Shown: positions 12,082 to 22,512 of the stretch, piece after piece
How the letters are laid out: every line of letters begins with the position of its first letter
How positions within the stretch are numbered: the stretch's first letter is position 1
From: Chaenocephalus aceratus
Lineage: Eukaryota > Chordata > Actinopteri > Perciformes > Channichthyidae
Direction of reading: 5' to 3'
Assembly: GCA_023974075.1 (NCBI GenBank)
Contig: CM043790.1
Coordinates: 4,813,127 to 4,877,126 of the forward strand
Length of the DNA: 64,000 nt
Translations under genes and position numbers: made by a program
The notes under the pieces: generated by a model
The model's input: only the letters and a program-made list of their open reading frames with translations
Told to the model about the DNA's origin: nothing
Databases searched by the model: none

Positions 12082-12901
12082 CTGTGGTATTAGTGGTTTA
12101 GGAAGAGGGGAGTTCTTCACAAATCCAGCGCTCCCTAATACCTTCGAACCTGATCAGTCACCTGAAACATCGCCATCGCTACGATGGTGTGTTAAAAGCG
12201 TACAAAGACAATAATACAATACAAAGTGTGTGTGTGTGTGTGTGTGTTTGTGTGTGTGTGTTGTGTGTGTGTGTGTGTGCGCGCGCGCGCGCGCGCTTGA
12301 GCTATGTGCAACTCAAGGCATATGCTCGAACCGGAGCTGCCTGGACGCTGCAATCATGTTGCGCACTATCAGTGCTGCTGAGTGTGCTGACTTTTCGTAC
12401 AATGTCCCGCTGTCTGGCTTCCTGCATAAAGTCAAGTGCTCGGCGCAGTTTGTGGCGAAATGTCGCTCCTCTGTTTTCATTTAAACAGCTCCTTATATCC
12501 GTTAGCGCAGCTAGCTAGCACCAGGTGCTAACAACAACAATGCACGTAAGGTCTCTCTCTCGCTCGCTCGGGCCACACATACACACACCCTCCCGGTCCT
12601 CCAGATGGCCAGTCGGTGCCTGCCGGTGAGCGTGGAAGTGTGGTCTGCCACAAGCGGGCGGCAGGAGCGGGGCCTGTCAGCATCAGCGGGGCTGTCAGCA
12701 TCAGCTTGTAGATAGTATTTTAAACTCGATGCGCTCTGAAACTACGGGGCGGCCAAGGAAAAAAAATACACATGCGTTAATCGCGTTAAAATAATTAGTG
12801 GCGTAACATTTTTTTATATCGGTTATCGGTATCGGTCTTGAGAAGCAGGAAGTTATCGGTATCGGTATCGGTTTTCAAAAAACCAATATCGTGCATCCCT
12901 A
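12082..12901 (-). mobile_element. hAT element, truncated copy (GGGATGCACGAT family)
   Basis: Its right end reads ATATCGTGCATCCCTA preceded by alternating ATCGGT words. It matches the complete element at 30805-31708 in inverse orientation over most of its length. The left terminus is missing; homology begins near 12082 at GTATTAGTGGTTTAGGAAGA. It contains a TG/CG microsatellite at the same internal position as the CA array of its relative. Confidence 0.75.
12226..12296. repeat. (TG)n followed by (GC)n microsatellite
   Basis: About 50 bp of TG with two interruptions followed by 18 bp of alternating GC, inside a hAT copy. Alternating purine-pyrimidine tracts of this kind can adopt Z-DNA. Confidence 0.9.
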
Positions 12902-13238
12902 AACTTGTGTCTAACATAGTATTGAATGTGGTTTAGTAAAGTATTTAAAAATACCCCACATTGTACATGTACAGGACAATCAGACCTTGTTCAACAAAGA
13001 TCATAAGACAATTGTTTTGTCTTTGAGGTACAGCCGCAGCAGAGAGTCTGAGTTTGAAGAAAGCACTAACATTTTATTTAGTGTTTGTTTAATCAATCAT
13101 ATTTACTGGTCTTGAATTTCCTCACTGGATTACAAAATGCTCGAATCTTATTGTACAGGGACATTATGCAGATTTAATCACCTGAAGATGAAAATATAGA
13201 TTCATCGATATGTACCATTTTAAGGAAATAGACTGTTA

Positions 13239-14235
13239 TGCGGCTTTCACACCAGCGCTTTTCAGTTTCTAGCTCCGAGCGGGAGCTTTTCTGGTTCAGC
13301 TCCGGTTTCCCTTTTCAGCTCCCGCTCTGTTCACACCGCCCACTGGCGCCCCAGAGCTGCGTCATGACGTCACCGTTTACATCGCTGATTTGCTCCCCAA
13401 CGGCAGCCATTACGGCGCTCACAACAACACAACAACAGCGTCGGGTCGATGATCGTGTTGCTTTTAATCACACGAAGCAAGAATAAATTGAATAACGACT
13501 TCTCCAACCTTATACTTTGCTCCAGAGTGCCGTGGTTCATTGTTTATTAATGTGTTTTCTGCAGCATTTACCGACCGCTGCAGTGCTGCTCTTCCACGGA
13601 GTTTATTCTCCCGTTAGCTCCCGGTTAGCTCACACTGCAGCGGCCGCTCTAAAGTATTCACTGTCCGACTCACACAAGCAGCTGATGCATATCCCCAGTT
13701 CCCCTTAGCCTAAGTGAATGTGTGTCAGTCTGAATTGACACTGTTTGGTATCACAACGCTGTTATGAAAGTTTCTCTGGTATAAAACGGGTGATGTTGGC
13801 ATAGCAACCGAAGCTAAACTGACTACTTGCATCCGATAGCTGCAATAATACAAAACAACACGTCTGCGTCTCTCCACAATGATCGATAACAGTGAACGGA
13901 TGTCAAAGTAAGGTACAAATAAACAGAACCACACGAAGCCTGGTTAGTGCTGCCTGACTTTATAAAGTGTGTTTATAAGCACACTGCTTGTAGGCAGGCT
14001 GACAGTCGACCCATGTTCAGGGGAGGTGGGTTTAGTTTCCTGCACGCCTCGACGTAAGAGAGACGCAAGCGACGTCGACTCTTAGCTCCAAAGCGCTCTC
14101 AATTTTTTGGAGCTGGAAATTAAGCGGATTCCGGAGCTAAGAGCCGGCGCCGCTGCGGTGTGAACTGGAAAACCCGGCGCTTTTCAGGCTCTAGCTCCGA
14201 GCCGGAGCTGAAAAGGTGCTGGTGTGAAAGGGGCA
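13239..14235 (+). mobile_element. PIF/Harbinger-like non-autonomous element
   Basis: The left end reads TGCGGCTTTCACACCAGCGC and the right end is its imperfect inverse (GCTGGTGTGAAAGGGGCA). TTA flanks both sides (13236-13238 and 14236-14238), the 3-bp target duplication usual for PIF/Harbinger. Terminal regions repeat AGCTCCGAGC-type words. No transposase domain. A rearranged relative lies inverted at about 29540-30630 and a short piece at about 45020-45215. Confidence 0.7.
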
Positions 14236-14238
14236 TTA

Positions 14239-14770
14239 GTGGTATTGACCGAAGCTCACAGCTGTAGCTAGGCGCTGCTAATGAAAACTCAAGTGCTCAA
14301 TTTGTTGGTTTTTCTTTATTATTAAGAATTGAGCAAGCATAATCTTCCTCTTCGAAATCCCAGTTGTACTTCGCTAACACGTAGTGCCTGGGAGGGTGTG
14401 TTTGATTGTTCCCACCCTTACCTCACTTATGGACTAGGTCATGTTAGACAAGCAATCCAGTGGTTAGTTTTAGGGTCACCTCCATTGTTTTATTTATTAT
14501 TTATTCACGAGAAAGGGATTTCAGAAACAAGTCTCACAAGTTTGTCTCGAGGTAAAATTAACAAAAGCTAACTGTTGTTAGACTATGTTCCCCCCCTCTA
14601 AACTTATGAAATAATCAATGCCCTGATAATAACATCCATCATATGGTTTACTAATAGTTATCACTTCACTTCCTCCTCCAGCACCTGGACACAGCAGGAA
14701 CCTACGCCAGGATCCTGTTGTGGACTTCAGCTCTGCCTTCAACACAACCCTCTGGGCTGGAGGCTGCGCA
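14239..14770. other. Non-coding stretch
   Basis: Nothing recognised. It leads into a minisatellite. The open frames here are short and without domains. Confidence 0.4.
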
Positions 14771-15011
14771 CCATCAGGACCAGAACCTCTCTCCATCAGG
14801 ACCAGAACCTCTCTCCATCAGGACCAGAACCTCTCTCCATCATGACCAGAACCTCTCTCCATCAGGACCAGAACCTCTCTCCATCATGACAGAACCTCCT
14901 CTCCATCAGGACCAGAACCTCTCTCCATCATGACCAGAACCTCTCTCCATCAGGACCAAAACCTCTCTCCATCAGGACCAGAACCTCTCTCCATCAGGAC
15001 CAGAACCTCTC
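14771..15011. repeat. 22-bp minisatellite
   Basis: About eleven tandem units based on ACCAGAACCTCTCTCCATCA plus a 2-bp linker. The variants are GGACC against TGACC and one unit with a small shift. A 71-codon frame across it is only a translation of the repeat. A C-run follows near 15034. Confidence 0.92.
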
Positions 15012-15176
15012 GGCACCTCAACAAGGCCCGCCCCCCCCCACTGACACTTTACATCAGCCACAACGCAGACTCTGCATGGAGATCACAGGATGGTAAATAA
15101 TGCAATGTTTAAATATTGCTTACTGCCCATATTTTATATTCTATAATTTATTGCATTCTATTCTTAATATAGTTCG

Positions 15177-15276
15177 NNNNNNNNNNNNNNNNNNNNNNNN
15201 NNNNNNNNNNNNNNNNNNNNNNNNNNNNNNNNNNNNNNNNNNNNNNNNNNNNNNNNNNNNNNNNNNNNNNNNNNNN
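15177..15276. other. Assembly gap (100 N)
   Basis: Exactly 100 N, a common placeholder for a gap of unknown size. Features cannot be followed across it. Confidence 0.99.
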
Positions 15277-15409
15277 GGAGGAAAAAGAGAGGCTCCGTGT
15301 ATTTTATTATTATATTATATAGAGTCGTTATTCATTTGTTTTAAAGCCCAATAAATAACAAAGAAGACCTTTTATAATTTTGTCCGGAAGATTTAAACTT
15401 TAATACACG

Positions 15410-15702
15410 TTGACTGGCGAAAAACTCTGCCCGGTTCCCTCGGCCCCCACCGCGGAGAATAAACAGAAGGGCCATGACAACCATGATTCTTCGCTGCTTT
15501 TATGGAGGAAGTTACAGCGCCACGTACAGGCTCCTGCATATGTACTGCAGCTTCTCCAGCGGTTGGAGCTAAACGGAGCGGTCTCGTGTGGACAGACACT
15601 ATCCGGATAACTATTGCGTGTGGACGGAAGCTTTTTTTGCGATTGTGTTTGCGTTAATCCTATGCGTTTAGCCGTTTTCGTCCTCATGTGGCCGCAGCCT
15701 TA
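15410..15702. mobile_element. Fragment of a DNA element, right end only
   Basis: The stretch ends GGCCGCAGCCTTA after a GC-rich run of words such as TGTGGACGGAAGC and TGTGGACAGACAC, resembling the right end of a Harbinger-like MITE. Its left end would lie in or before the gap. Weak call. Confidence 0.35.
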
Positions 15703-16293
15703 GTAGCAGCAACAAACCAAACATCTATCATTGTAATCAATATGAAAATTAATTGATTTTTTTCCGTCTAAACAAGTGGTCTGTGTTCTTACCAATATGT
15801 TACTGTCTGAAGCAAACTTGTACTATTGTTAAGGCCGACTCAAAACACGTATGTCCTTCATCCTCAAGTTAATTTAGTCTAAAGCAAGTAATAAGACACA
15901 AGTCAACATTCATTTCTGACAATAAACAAGAATTTATTGAACCTCAAAAAATGTACATCAAATGATCAACAGTATTTCAAGTATTTGTCCATCCTTGAGG
16001 CTACTGTAAAGAATGAAACCTGAAGTCTGACCTGGCAGGACTAGTTAGGGCTATTTGTTACATTTCTTACACTTTAGAGTTGCCTTTGGGGTGTTCTATG
16101 TGCAGTTTAAATTCAGTAAATTCAACAGACTCATTAAGTCACAACTACAGTCACTGGTGGCCTGTTTAACTTGATGATGCCGCTTATTTCCTTTTCAAAT
16201 AAATGTAAACAAAAGTTGTTTAATTGATTTCAAGAGTTTGTGATGAATTGCCGTTACAAGATGCAATAGCCCAAAGTGATTTGTGGTAATAAA
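15703..16293. other. Non-coding stretch
   Basis: No gene or recognised repeat; AT-rich. Confidence 0.4.
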
Positions 16294-16474
16294 GTGGTGC
16301 AGGAATAAGTTTTTAGTTTTTAGCACTTCCGGTTACCTCGTCTTGAAGTCAATGGTTTTCTTGAGCGTGTATTTGGTTAAATGCCTGAAATAAGGTCTGC
16401 AGTTAACACAATCTTAAGAGTTTTTCATGTTATATTTAAAAAAATGAAGTATATCAGTAAACACAACTCCACAG

Positions 16475-17446
16475 TAGGGGTGCAACAACTAATCGACTTA
16501 ATCGATTAAAATCGATTACCAAATTAGTTGGCAACTAATTCAGTCGTCGATTCGTTGGTGACGTCATCACATGTGTTCTACACCCCGTTAAACTCCAACG
16601 TTATCGCTCTTTTTTATCGGTACAGGAGACATTTAAAACATATGTCATATGTATTATTGCTACATAAACATTATATCGCAGTCTTAGTGTCGCCAACTCC
16701 GTTTCTAATATGCAATATGACTACAAAATGCATCTATAATGTATTTTCGATCTTCCCAATTCAGACGAGAGATCTCTCCCCCGCCTGCTTGCGAGGGGGC
16801 GGGGCAGTTTACACACACACGCAGCTGCTAGTGCTACATGCATGCAACACACACACACACGGAGGAGTGCAAAAGTGCAATAACAGTTTATCATGGAAGG
16901 GTGGTAACACGAGCAATTTGTCTAAACATTTAGCAAAAGTGCTCCAGATCCAGGCGGAGAAATGCACCGGGTTCCACTGTCTTTCTAGCAGCTCTGTAGC
17001 CCCGTCCACGAGTAACTTTTCCACGTCAGGTGTTATGTATGCTAGCAGCAACACACAGAGTTAACTCAGTTATAAAAACATAGGTTAATGATTAGAGGTA
17101 ACTGAGTTATTTATTTTGTTAAAGTTTCAGCTATTCTGTTTACAGTTCTGTCATCACATTATTTAATATGATTTGTTAAAACATTGTTGTTTCTTTTGAT
17201 GTGAAATATTATGCATTTAATTAAAATAAAAAGCAATGTTAGTTTTGTTCACAATTTGTTTAGTTAGTTTACCTTATTTCTTGTCAAAAGAACCGTTAAT
17301 ACTATCGTTAAAAAGGACCGGATCGATAAGCAGTATCGATATAAGTAGTAGTACAGTTAAAACCTTAACAATCCGAATAATCGATTAATCGTTTCGGTAA
17401 TCGATAGATTAATCGATTATCAAATTAGTCGTTTGTTGCAGCCCTA
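16475..17446. mobile_element. hAT element with 8-bp TSD in the RTE 5' end
   Basis: It starts TAGGGGTGCAACAACTAATC and ends with an imperfect inverse, TTGTTGCAGCCCTA. The duplication CTCCACAG is exact at 16467-16474 and 17447-17454. Both ends carry AATCGATT words. It keeps a fragment of a BED-type zinc finger but no catalytic domain, so it is a deletion derivative of an autonomous hAT. Confidence 0.88.
16858..16975 (+). pseudogene. BED zinc-finger remnant of a hAT transposase
   Basis: The frame reads KCNNSLSWKGGNTSNLSKHL, the second half of a BED finger with the usual tryptophan/glycine-asparagine-threonine-serine core and a following histidine. BED fingers bind transposon ends in hAT transposases. 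The expected upstream CxxC pair is reduced to a single cysteine and no catalytic region follows. It lies inside the 972-bp hAT at 16475-17446. Confidence 0.6.
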
Positions 17447-17454
17447 CTCCACAG

Positions 17455-17671
17455 TGGCAAAGCCCCGGGGGTGGATGAGATCCGCCCAGAAATGCTGAAT
17501 GCTCTGGGTGTTGAGGGACTGTCATGGTTGACGCGTGGAAGTCGGAAACAGTACCGAAGGAGTGGCAGACCGGGGTGGTGGTTCCACTTTTCAAAAAGGG
17601 GGATCAGAGGGTGTGTGCCAATTACAGAGGCAACACACTACTCAGCCTCCCCGGGAAAGTTTACTCTAAGG
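17455..17671 (+). pseudogene. RTE reverse transcriptase, N-terminal piece
   Basis: Two frames together show the RT fingers of RTE elements: GKAPGVDEIRPEMLNALG, then, after a shift near 17520, VPKEWQTGVVVPLFKKGD and CANYRGNTLLSLPGKVYSK. The coding sequence is cut at 17671 by the hAT insertion and resumes at 21231. Confidence 0.75.
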
Positions 17672-18163
17672 CAGTGTTTCTCAAACTTTTTCATACCAAG
17701 GACCACTTAACCAATAAAAAAACACCTAACTCCACAAATATCCCAAAACACATCGTTTTTCTAGAACAGATTATAAATTGCCTGAAAATGGTACAAACAA
17801 GTGGCAACATGTGTGACGAAGGTGTTGCCCTGGGCTTTATCATGCAATAGAAAGTGAAACTTAAGCTCGTTCCATTGCGGAGATATTCCAGCGAGAGTAC
17901 GGAAAACTTAAATGTATTTATTTATTTCAAATGTTACCAAGGCAAGGCAAGGCAAGTTTATCTATATAGCACTTTTCAACACAAGGCAATTCAAAGTGCT
18001 TTACAAAAAACGAAAGACATTAAGAAAATGGCATTTAAAATCAGTCATTAAAAATAAAAGCTAATAAAATAAACATAAAAAGAAAAAAATACATGGATAA
18101 AAGTTACAGTGCAGTCTAAGATATTAATAGTTCAATTAAAAGCAGCGACAAAAAGAAAAGTCT

Positions 18164-19888
18164 TCAGCCTGGATTTAAAAGTAGTAAGAGTTGCAGCGGA
18201 CCTGCATGTTTCTGGGAGTTTGTTCCAGATATTTGGAGCATAATAACTGAACGCTGCTTTACCTGTTTAGTTCTGACTCTGGGGACAGAAAGCTGACCAG
18301 TCCCTGAAGACCTGAGAGATCTGGATGGTTCATAATTTAGCAGGAGGTCAGAAATGTATTTTGGGCCTAAACCATTCAGTGCTTTATAAACCAGCAGCAG
18401 TATTTTGAAATCTATTATTTGACACACAGGAAGCCAGTGTAAAGACTTCAGAACAGGAGTGATGTGATCCACTTTCTTAGTGTTAGTGAGGACTCGAGCA
18501 GCAGCGTTCTGAATCAGCTGCAGCTTTCTAATAGATTTTTTAGTGAAACCTGTGAAGACACCATTGCAGTAGTCCAGTCTACTGAAGATAAAAGCATGGA
18601 CAAGTTTTTCCAAATCCTGCTGTGACATTAGTCTTTTAATCCTAGATATGTTCTTTAGGTGATAGTAGGCTGATTTAGTAACTGTTTTAATGTGACTGTT
18701 GAAACTCAGGTCAGAGTCCATGACTACACCTAGATTTCTGGCTTTATCTGTTGTTTTGAACATTGCAGGCTGAAGCTCAGCGCTAACTTTTATACGTTCT
18801 GCCTTGGCTCCAAAAACCATTACCTCAGTTTTATCTTTGTTTAATTGGAGAAAGTTCTGACACATCCAGTCATTGATTTGTTCAATGCACTTACTCAGTG
18901 TTTGAATTGGAGCATAGTCTCCTGGTGAAATTGTTACGTAAATTTGTGTGTCATCCGCATAGCTATGGTAACTTATTTTGTTGTTTTTCATTATCTGAGC
19001 CAGTGGTAGCATGTAGACGTTAAAGAGAAGAGGCCCCAAGATGGAGCCTTGAGGTACCCCACATGTCATATTTTTCAACTCAGATGTGTATTTACCTATA
19101 GAAACAAAGTTGTTTCTGTCCTTTAAGTAGGATTCAAACCAATTTAGAACTGTTTCCGAAAGTCCCACCCAGTTTTCCAGTCGGTCTAGTAATATGCTGT
19201 GGTCAACAGTGTCAAATGCAGCACTGAGATCTAATAATACTAACACTGAAGTTCTGCCACTGTCTGTGTTTAAGTGGATGTCATTAAAGACCTTTACAAG
19301 AGCAGTCTCAGTGCTGTGGTTTAGACGAAAGCCTGACTGGAACACATCAAAACAGTCATTTAAATGCAAGAAATTACTCAACTGTTGAAAAACAACTTTT
19401 TCAATGATTTTACCTTGAAATGGAAGGTTTGATATGGGCCTGTAATTGTTCATTACTGAAGCATCTAGATTATTCTTTTTTAAGAGTGGTTTAATGACTG
19501 CAGTTTTCAGGGCCTGTGGAAAAATATCTGAGTGAAGAGATTTGTTTACTATATGAAGTAGATCTGAGGCCATGCAAGGCAAAACATCTTTGAAAAATCC
19601 TGTTGGAATAATATCAAGGCAGCAGGAGGAGGACTTCAGAAGTTGTATAATGTCCTCTAAGTTTTTATCATTAATCTGATGGAATTGTGTCATGGTGTTT
19701 GACTTGATGTTAAGTGGACACAGAGACAACCCATTTGCTGTACCTGATGCAGAGGCACTGACTGCTTGTCTGATTTTTTGAATTTTGTCAGTGAAAAAGG
19801 AGGCAAAATCATTGCACGCCCTGGTGGATAGAAATTCAGAGGCTACTGACACTGGGGGGTTAGTTAGTCTGTCGACGGTAGCAAACAA
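18164..19888 (-). CDS. L2 LINE reverse transcriptase domain (partial ORF)
   Basis: A 574-codon open frame covering the linker after the endonuclease and the whole reverse transcriptase. Visible RT motifs in order: NNYRPISNLP near residue 148, the catalytic block LVLLDLSAAFDTVDH at about 216-230, CGVPQGSILGPLLF near 276-289 and the active site SYADDTQIY at about 309-317. The thumb and C-terminal part follow, with the conserved LHWLPV near residue 485. The enzyme would copy the LINE RNA at a nicked target. The upstream endonuclease is in other frames (19985-21102), so the protein is incomplete. The last residues diverge from the paralogue at 33458-34192, indicating a late frameshift. Family assignment is L2 by the YADDTQ active site and 3' tail; CR1/Rex1 is the nearest alternative. 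Confidence 0.85.
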   Translation of the reverse strand: MFATVDRLTNPPVSVASEFLSTRACNDFASFFTDKIQKIRQAVSASASGTANGLSLCPLNIKSNTMTQFHQINDKNLEDIIQLLKSSSCCLDIIPTGFFKDVLPCMASDLLHIVNKSLHSDIFPQALKTAVIKPLLKKNNLDASVMNNYRPISNLPFQGKIIEKVVFQQLSNFLHLNDCFDVFQSGFRLNHSTETALVKVFNDIHLNTDSGRTSVLVLLDLSAAFDTVDHSILLDRLENWVGLSETVLNWFESYLKDRNNFVSIGKYTSELKNMTCGVPQGSILGPLLFNVYMLPLAQIMKNNKISYHSYADDTQIYVTISPGDYAPIQTLSKCIEQINDWMCQNFLQLNKDKTEVMVFGAKAERIKVSAELQPAMFKTTDKARNLGVVMDSDLSFNSHIKTVTKSAYYHLKNISRIKRLMSQQDLEKLVHAFIFSRLDYCNGVFTGFTKKSIRKLQLIQNAAARVLTNTKKVDHITPVLKSLHWLPVCQIIDFKILLLVYKALNGLGPKYISDLLLNYEPSRSLRSSGTGQLSVPRVRTKQVKQRSVIMLQISGTNSQKHAGPLQLLLLLNPG

Positions 19889-19984
19889 GGCACGTTTTTG
19901 TTTTTGGTAATGATGTCAGAGAAGAACCATTGTTGTGCGTTTTTCAATTCCAAATTATAAAGGCCAAGTCTCTCTTTATAGATT

Positions 19985-20326
19985 TCAAAGTGAACCTGGA
20001 GATTTGTTTTTTCGCCACCTGCGTTCTGCTTTTCGACATTCTCTTTTTTCTGTTTTCACGGTCATGGCCTTTCTCCATGGAGATATTTTCTTGCCAGACA
20101 CTTCCTTTACTTTAGTTGGAGCAATGGCATCTATAACATTTTTAATTTTTGAATTAAAATGATCTACTAGCTCATTTACTGAGATGTTAGCAGGTGCAAG
20201 TGTGGAAGAAAAATTCTGAGTAAACATTTCCCTAGTATTTTCAGTTAAATATCGCTTTTTGAACATTTTTGTGAACAGAAATAGAGCTCTCAAAGAAAAC
20301 ACAGGAATGGTCAGACAGTGCAACAT
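19985..20326 (-). pseudogene. L2 LINE linker between endonuclease and RT
   Basis: A 113-codon frame with AKRRYLTE-like and basic RKAERRWRKNKS stretches, the usual region between the APE endonuclease and RT in L2 elements. It overlaps the endonuclease frame at its N-terminus and is out of frame with the RT ORF downstream. Confidence 0.6.
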
Positions 20327-20807
20327 CAGTCACCACAACCTTAGAGATATTCAGACCCTTTGAGATAATTAAGTCCAGAGTGTGCCCCTTATTGTGCGTG
20401 GGCTCCGTCACATGCTGAGTCAGTCCATAGCTATCAAGAACACAAAACAGTTCTTTTGCCCCTCTGTCCTGGGGGTTGTCAACATGGATGTTAAAATCAC
20501 CAACAATGACTAGAAGGTCAAAGTCAATACACACTATAGACAGCAGTTCGGTAAAATCATCAAAAAAGCTTGCACAGTATTTGGGTGGTCTATAGATATT
20601 TAGGAACAGAGCTCGAGAGGAGCATTTCAGCTGAAGGGCCACATATTCAAAAGAATCAAAGTTTCCATACGATGTCTTCCTGCATTGAAGGGAATCATTG
20701 AACAGAATAGCAACTCCACCCCCTTTCTTATGCATTCTTTCCTGACTCATAAAACTAAAGTTGGGGGGTTGATTCGATAAGAACAGCTGCACTGTTATTT
20801 TGTTCAA
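20241..20807 (-). pseudogene. L2 LINE APE endonuclease, C-terminal part
   Basis: The frame contains the AP-endonuclease signatures VIVGDFNIHVD and, near the end, VALSDHSCVFF, where the aspartates and histidine form the metal-binding catalytic site that nicks the target DNA. The N-terminal part of the domain lies in another frame at 20755-21102, showing one frameshift within the domain. Confidence 0.8.
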
Positions 20808-21102
20808 TCCAAGTTTCTGTTAAAAACATAAAATCGAGATTGTGCTCAGTGATAAAATCATTGATTAAAAATGTTTTTCCTGCCAAAGACCTGACATTTA
20901 ATAAAGCTAGTTTAAGTTTGTTGAACACCCTATCAGTCAGGTTTTTTGTAACAAGCTGTGGCTGACATGGAATCACTGCTAAATTAGATAAACTCACACA
21001 AACGTTTGAGCGCTTCCTGTATCTAAGATGATTCACCGCTCTTAATCTATTACCTATCAACACAGATATCGGCAAAGCTACAGGCAGGCAGGGCCCCGGC
21101 AT
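20755..21102 (-). pseudogene. L2 LINE APE endonuclease, N-terminal part
   Basis: The frame holds LALLNVRSLAGK and FMFLTETW, the asparagine and glutamate motifs at the start of APE-type LINE endonucleases. It is out of frame with the C-terminal half. The 5' end of the LINE is probably just upstream. Confidence 0.75.
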
Positions 21103-21230
21103 GTCCTGGAAAGAGTTGAGAGTGCCATACGCCCTTGAGCCTGGACCCAGCAGATATCAGTTTGCAGCGTATACTCACGGACCACTAGGGCGCGCTCGCG
21201 GACCACACTTTGAGAAGCACTGCTCTAAGG

Positions 21231-21454
21231 TACTCGAAAGGAGGGTCAGGCCAATTGTCGAACCTCAGATTGAGGAGGAACAATGCGGATTCCGTCCTGG
21301 TCATGGAACGACGGATCAGCTTTTTACTCTCGCAAGGATCCTGGAGGGGGCCTGGGAGTACGCTTATCCGGTCTACATGTGTTTTGTAGACTTGGAGAAG
21401 GCGTATGACCGAGTTCCCAGTTACTGTGGGAGGTGCTGCGGGAGTATGGGGTGA
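21231..21454 (+). pseudogene. RTE reverse transcriptase, middle piece
   Basis: It continues the RTE RT after the hAT insertion: VLERRVRPIVEPQIEEEQCG, GFRPGHGTTDQLF and CFVDLEKAYDRVP, the catalytic motif A region. A frameshift near 21420-21435 passes reading to the next ORF. Confidence 0.8.
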
Positions 21455-22512
21455 GGGGGTCTCTACTCAGGGCCATCCAATCTCTGTACTCCCAAAGCGA
21501 GAGCTGTGTCCGGGTCCTCGGCAGTAAGTCGGACCCATTTCCGGTGAAGGTTGGCCTCCGCCAGGGCTGCGCTTTGTCACCAATCCTGTTTGTAATATAC
21601 ATCGATCGGATTTCGAGGCGTAGTCGTGGGGGAGGGGGTCTGCAGTTCGGTAGTCTAAGGATTGCACCACTGCTTTTTGCAGATGATGTGGTTCTAATGG
21701 CTTCATCGGTCTGCGACCTTCAGCACTCACTGGATCGGTTCGCAACCGAGTGTGAAGCGGCTGGGATGAGGATCAGCACCTCCAAATCAGAGGCCATGGT
21801 TCTCAGCAGGAAACCGATGGACTGTCCACTCAAAGTAGGGAATGACTCCTTACCCCAAGTGAAGGAGTTCAAGTATCTCGGGGTCTTGTTCTCGAGTGAG
21901 GGAACAATGGAGCGTGAGATGGGCCGGAGAATCGGAGCAGCGGGAGCGGTACTGCAGTCGCTTTACCGCACCGTTGTGACGAAAAGGGAGCTGAGCCAGA
22001 AGGCAAAGCTCTCTGTCTTCCGGGCCATTTTCGTTCCTACCCTCACCTATGGTCATGAAGGATGGGTCATGACCGAAAGAACGAGATTGCGGATACAAGC
22101 GGCCGAGATGGGTTTTCTTGGCAGGGTGGCTGGTGTCTCCCTTAGGGATAAGGTGAGAAGTTTAGTCATCCGGGAGGGACTCAGAGTTGAACCGCTCCTC
22201 CTTCGCGTCGAACGGAGCCAGTTGAGGTGGTTCGGGCACCTAGTTAGGATGCCACCTGGGCGCCTCCCTAGGGAGGTGTTCCAGGCACGTCCAGCTGGGA
22301 AGAGACCAAGGGGTAGACCTAGGACCAGGTGGAGGGATTATATCTCTTCGCTAGCTTGGGAGCGCCTTGGGACCCCCCAGTCAGAGCTGGTTGATGTGGC
22401 CAGGGAAAAGAAAGTTTGGGTCTCTCTGCTGGAACTGCTACCCCCCGCGACCCGACCACGGATAAGCGGGAGAAGATGGATGTCAGTAAACACCTTACTG
22501 GTGAATGTCTGA
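21433..22512 (+). CDS. RTE LINE reverse transcriptase, C-terminal part (partial ORF)
   Basis: A 359-codon frame holding the rest of the RT: LRQGCALSPILFVIYIDRI near residue 42 and the active site LLFADDVVLMAS at about 80-91, then the thumb and the basic C-terminus with RWFGHLVRMP and RPRGRPRTRW, typical of RTE/Rex3 elements. The genuine LINE ends at 22482; the last ten codons read into flanking MITE sequence. The frame is open but separated from its N-terminal half by frameshifts and a 3.55-kb hAT insertion, so no functional enzyme is expected. Confidence 0.85.
   Translation: MLREYGVRGSLLRAIQSLYSQSESCVRVLGSKSDPFPVKVGLRQGCALSPILFVIYIDRISRRSRGGGGLQFGSLRIAPLLFADDVVLMASSVCDLQHSLDRFATECEAAGMRISTSKSEAMVLSRKPMDCPLKVGNDSLPQVKEFKYLGVLFSSEGTMEREMGRRIGAAGAVLQSLYRTVVTKRELSQKAKLSVFRAIFVPTLTYGHEGWVMTERTRLRIQAAEMGFLGRVAGVSLRDKVRSLVIREGLRVEPLLLRVERSQLRWFGHLVRMPPGRLPREVFQARPAGKRPRGRPRTRWRDYISSLAWERLGTPQSELVDVAREKKVWVSLLELLPPATRPRISGRRWMSVNTLLVNV

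Larger units (their letters stand above)
17939..21105 (-). mobile_element. L2-clade LINE, nearly full coding region
   Basis: A minus-strand non-LTR retrotransposon with endonuclease then RT, and a 3' end at 17939 carrying the CTTGCCTTGCC tail and the AAAGCACTTTGAATTGCC stem region seen in fish L2 elements. Coding pieces at 20755-21102, 20241-20807, 19985-20326 and 18164-19888 lie in order but in different frames, so the copy carries several frameshifts. Two shorter copies with the same 3' end lie at 33291-34210 and 51718-52410. The exact 5' boundary and target duplication were not resolved. Confidence 0.85.
17672..21222. mobile_element. hAT-type element with 8-bp TSD, host of an L2 LINE
   Basis: The left end reads CAGTGTTTCTCAAACTTTTT and the right end is the inverse CACTTTGAGAAGCACTG. 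The target duplication CTCTAAGG is exact at 17664-17671 and 21223-21230. Without the L2 LINE inside (about 17939-21105) it would be only about 380 bp, a typical MITE. Confidence 0.88.
16465..22482 (+). mobile_element. RTE (Rex3-like) LINE with two hAT insertions
   Basis: A 5'-truncated non-LTR retrotransposon. Its own sequence lies at 16465-16474, 17447-17671 and 21223-22482. It ends with GGATAAGCGGGAGAAGATGG, the 3' end typical of fish Rex3/RTE elements. An exact 11-bp duplication TCAGTAAACAC flanks it (16454-16464 and 22483-22493). The encoded RT is broken by two hAT insertions and by frameshifts, so the copy is dead. Confidence 0.85.

Noticed and set aside
14718..14933. 71-codon frame in the minisatellite
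   Set aside because: Translation of a 22-bp repeat; the frame changes every unit set and has no conserved domain.
14771..15011. CRISPR-like regular repeats
   Set aside because: The units are contiguous with no unique spacers, so this is a minisatellite; the sequence is also clearly vertebrate.
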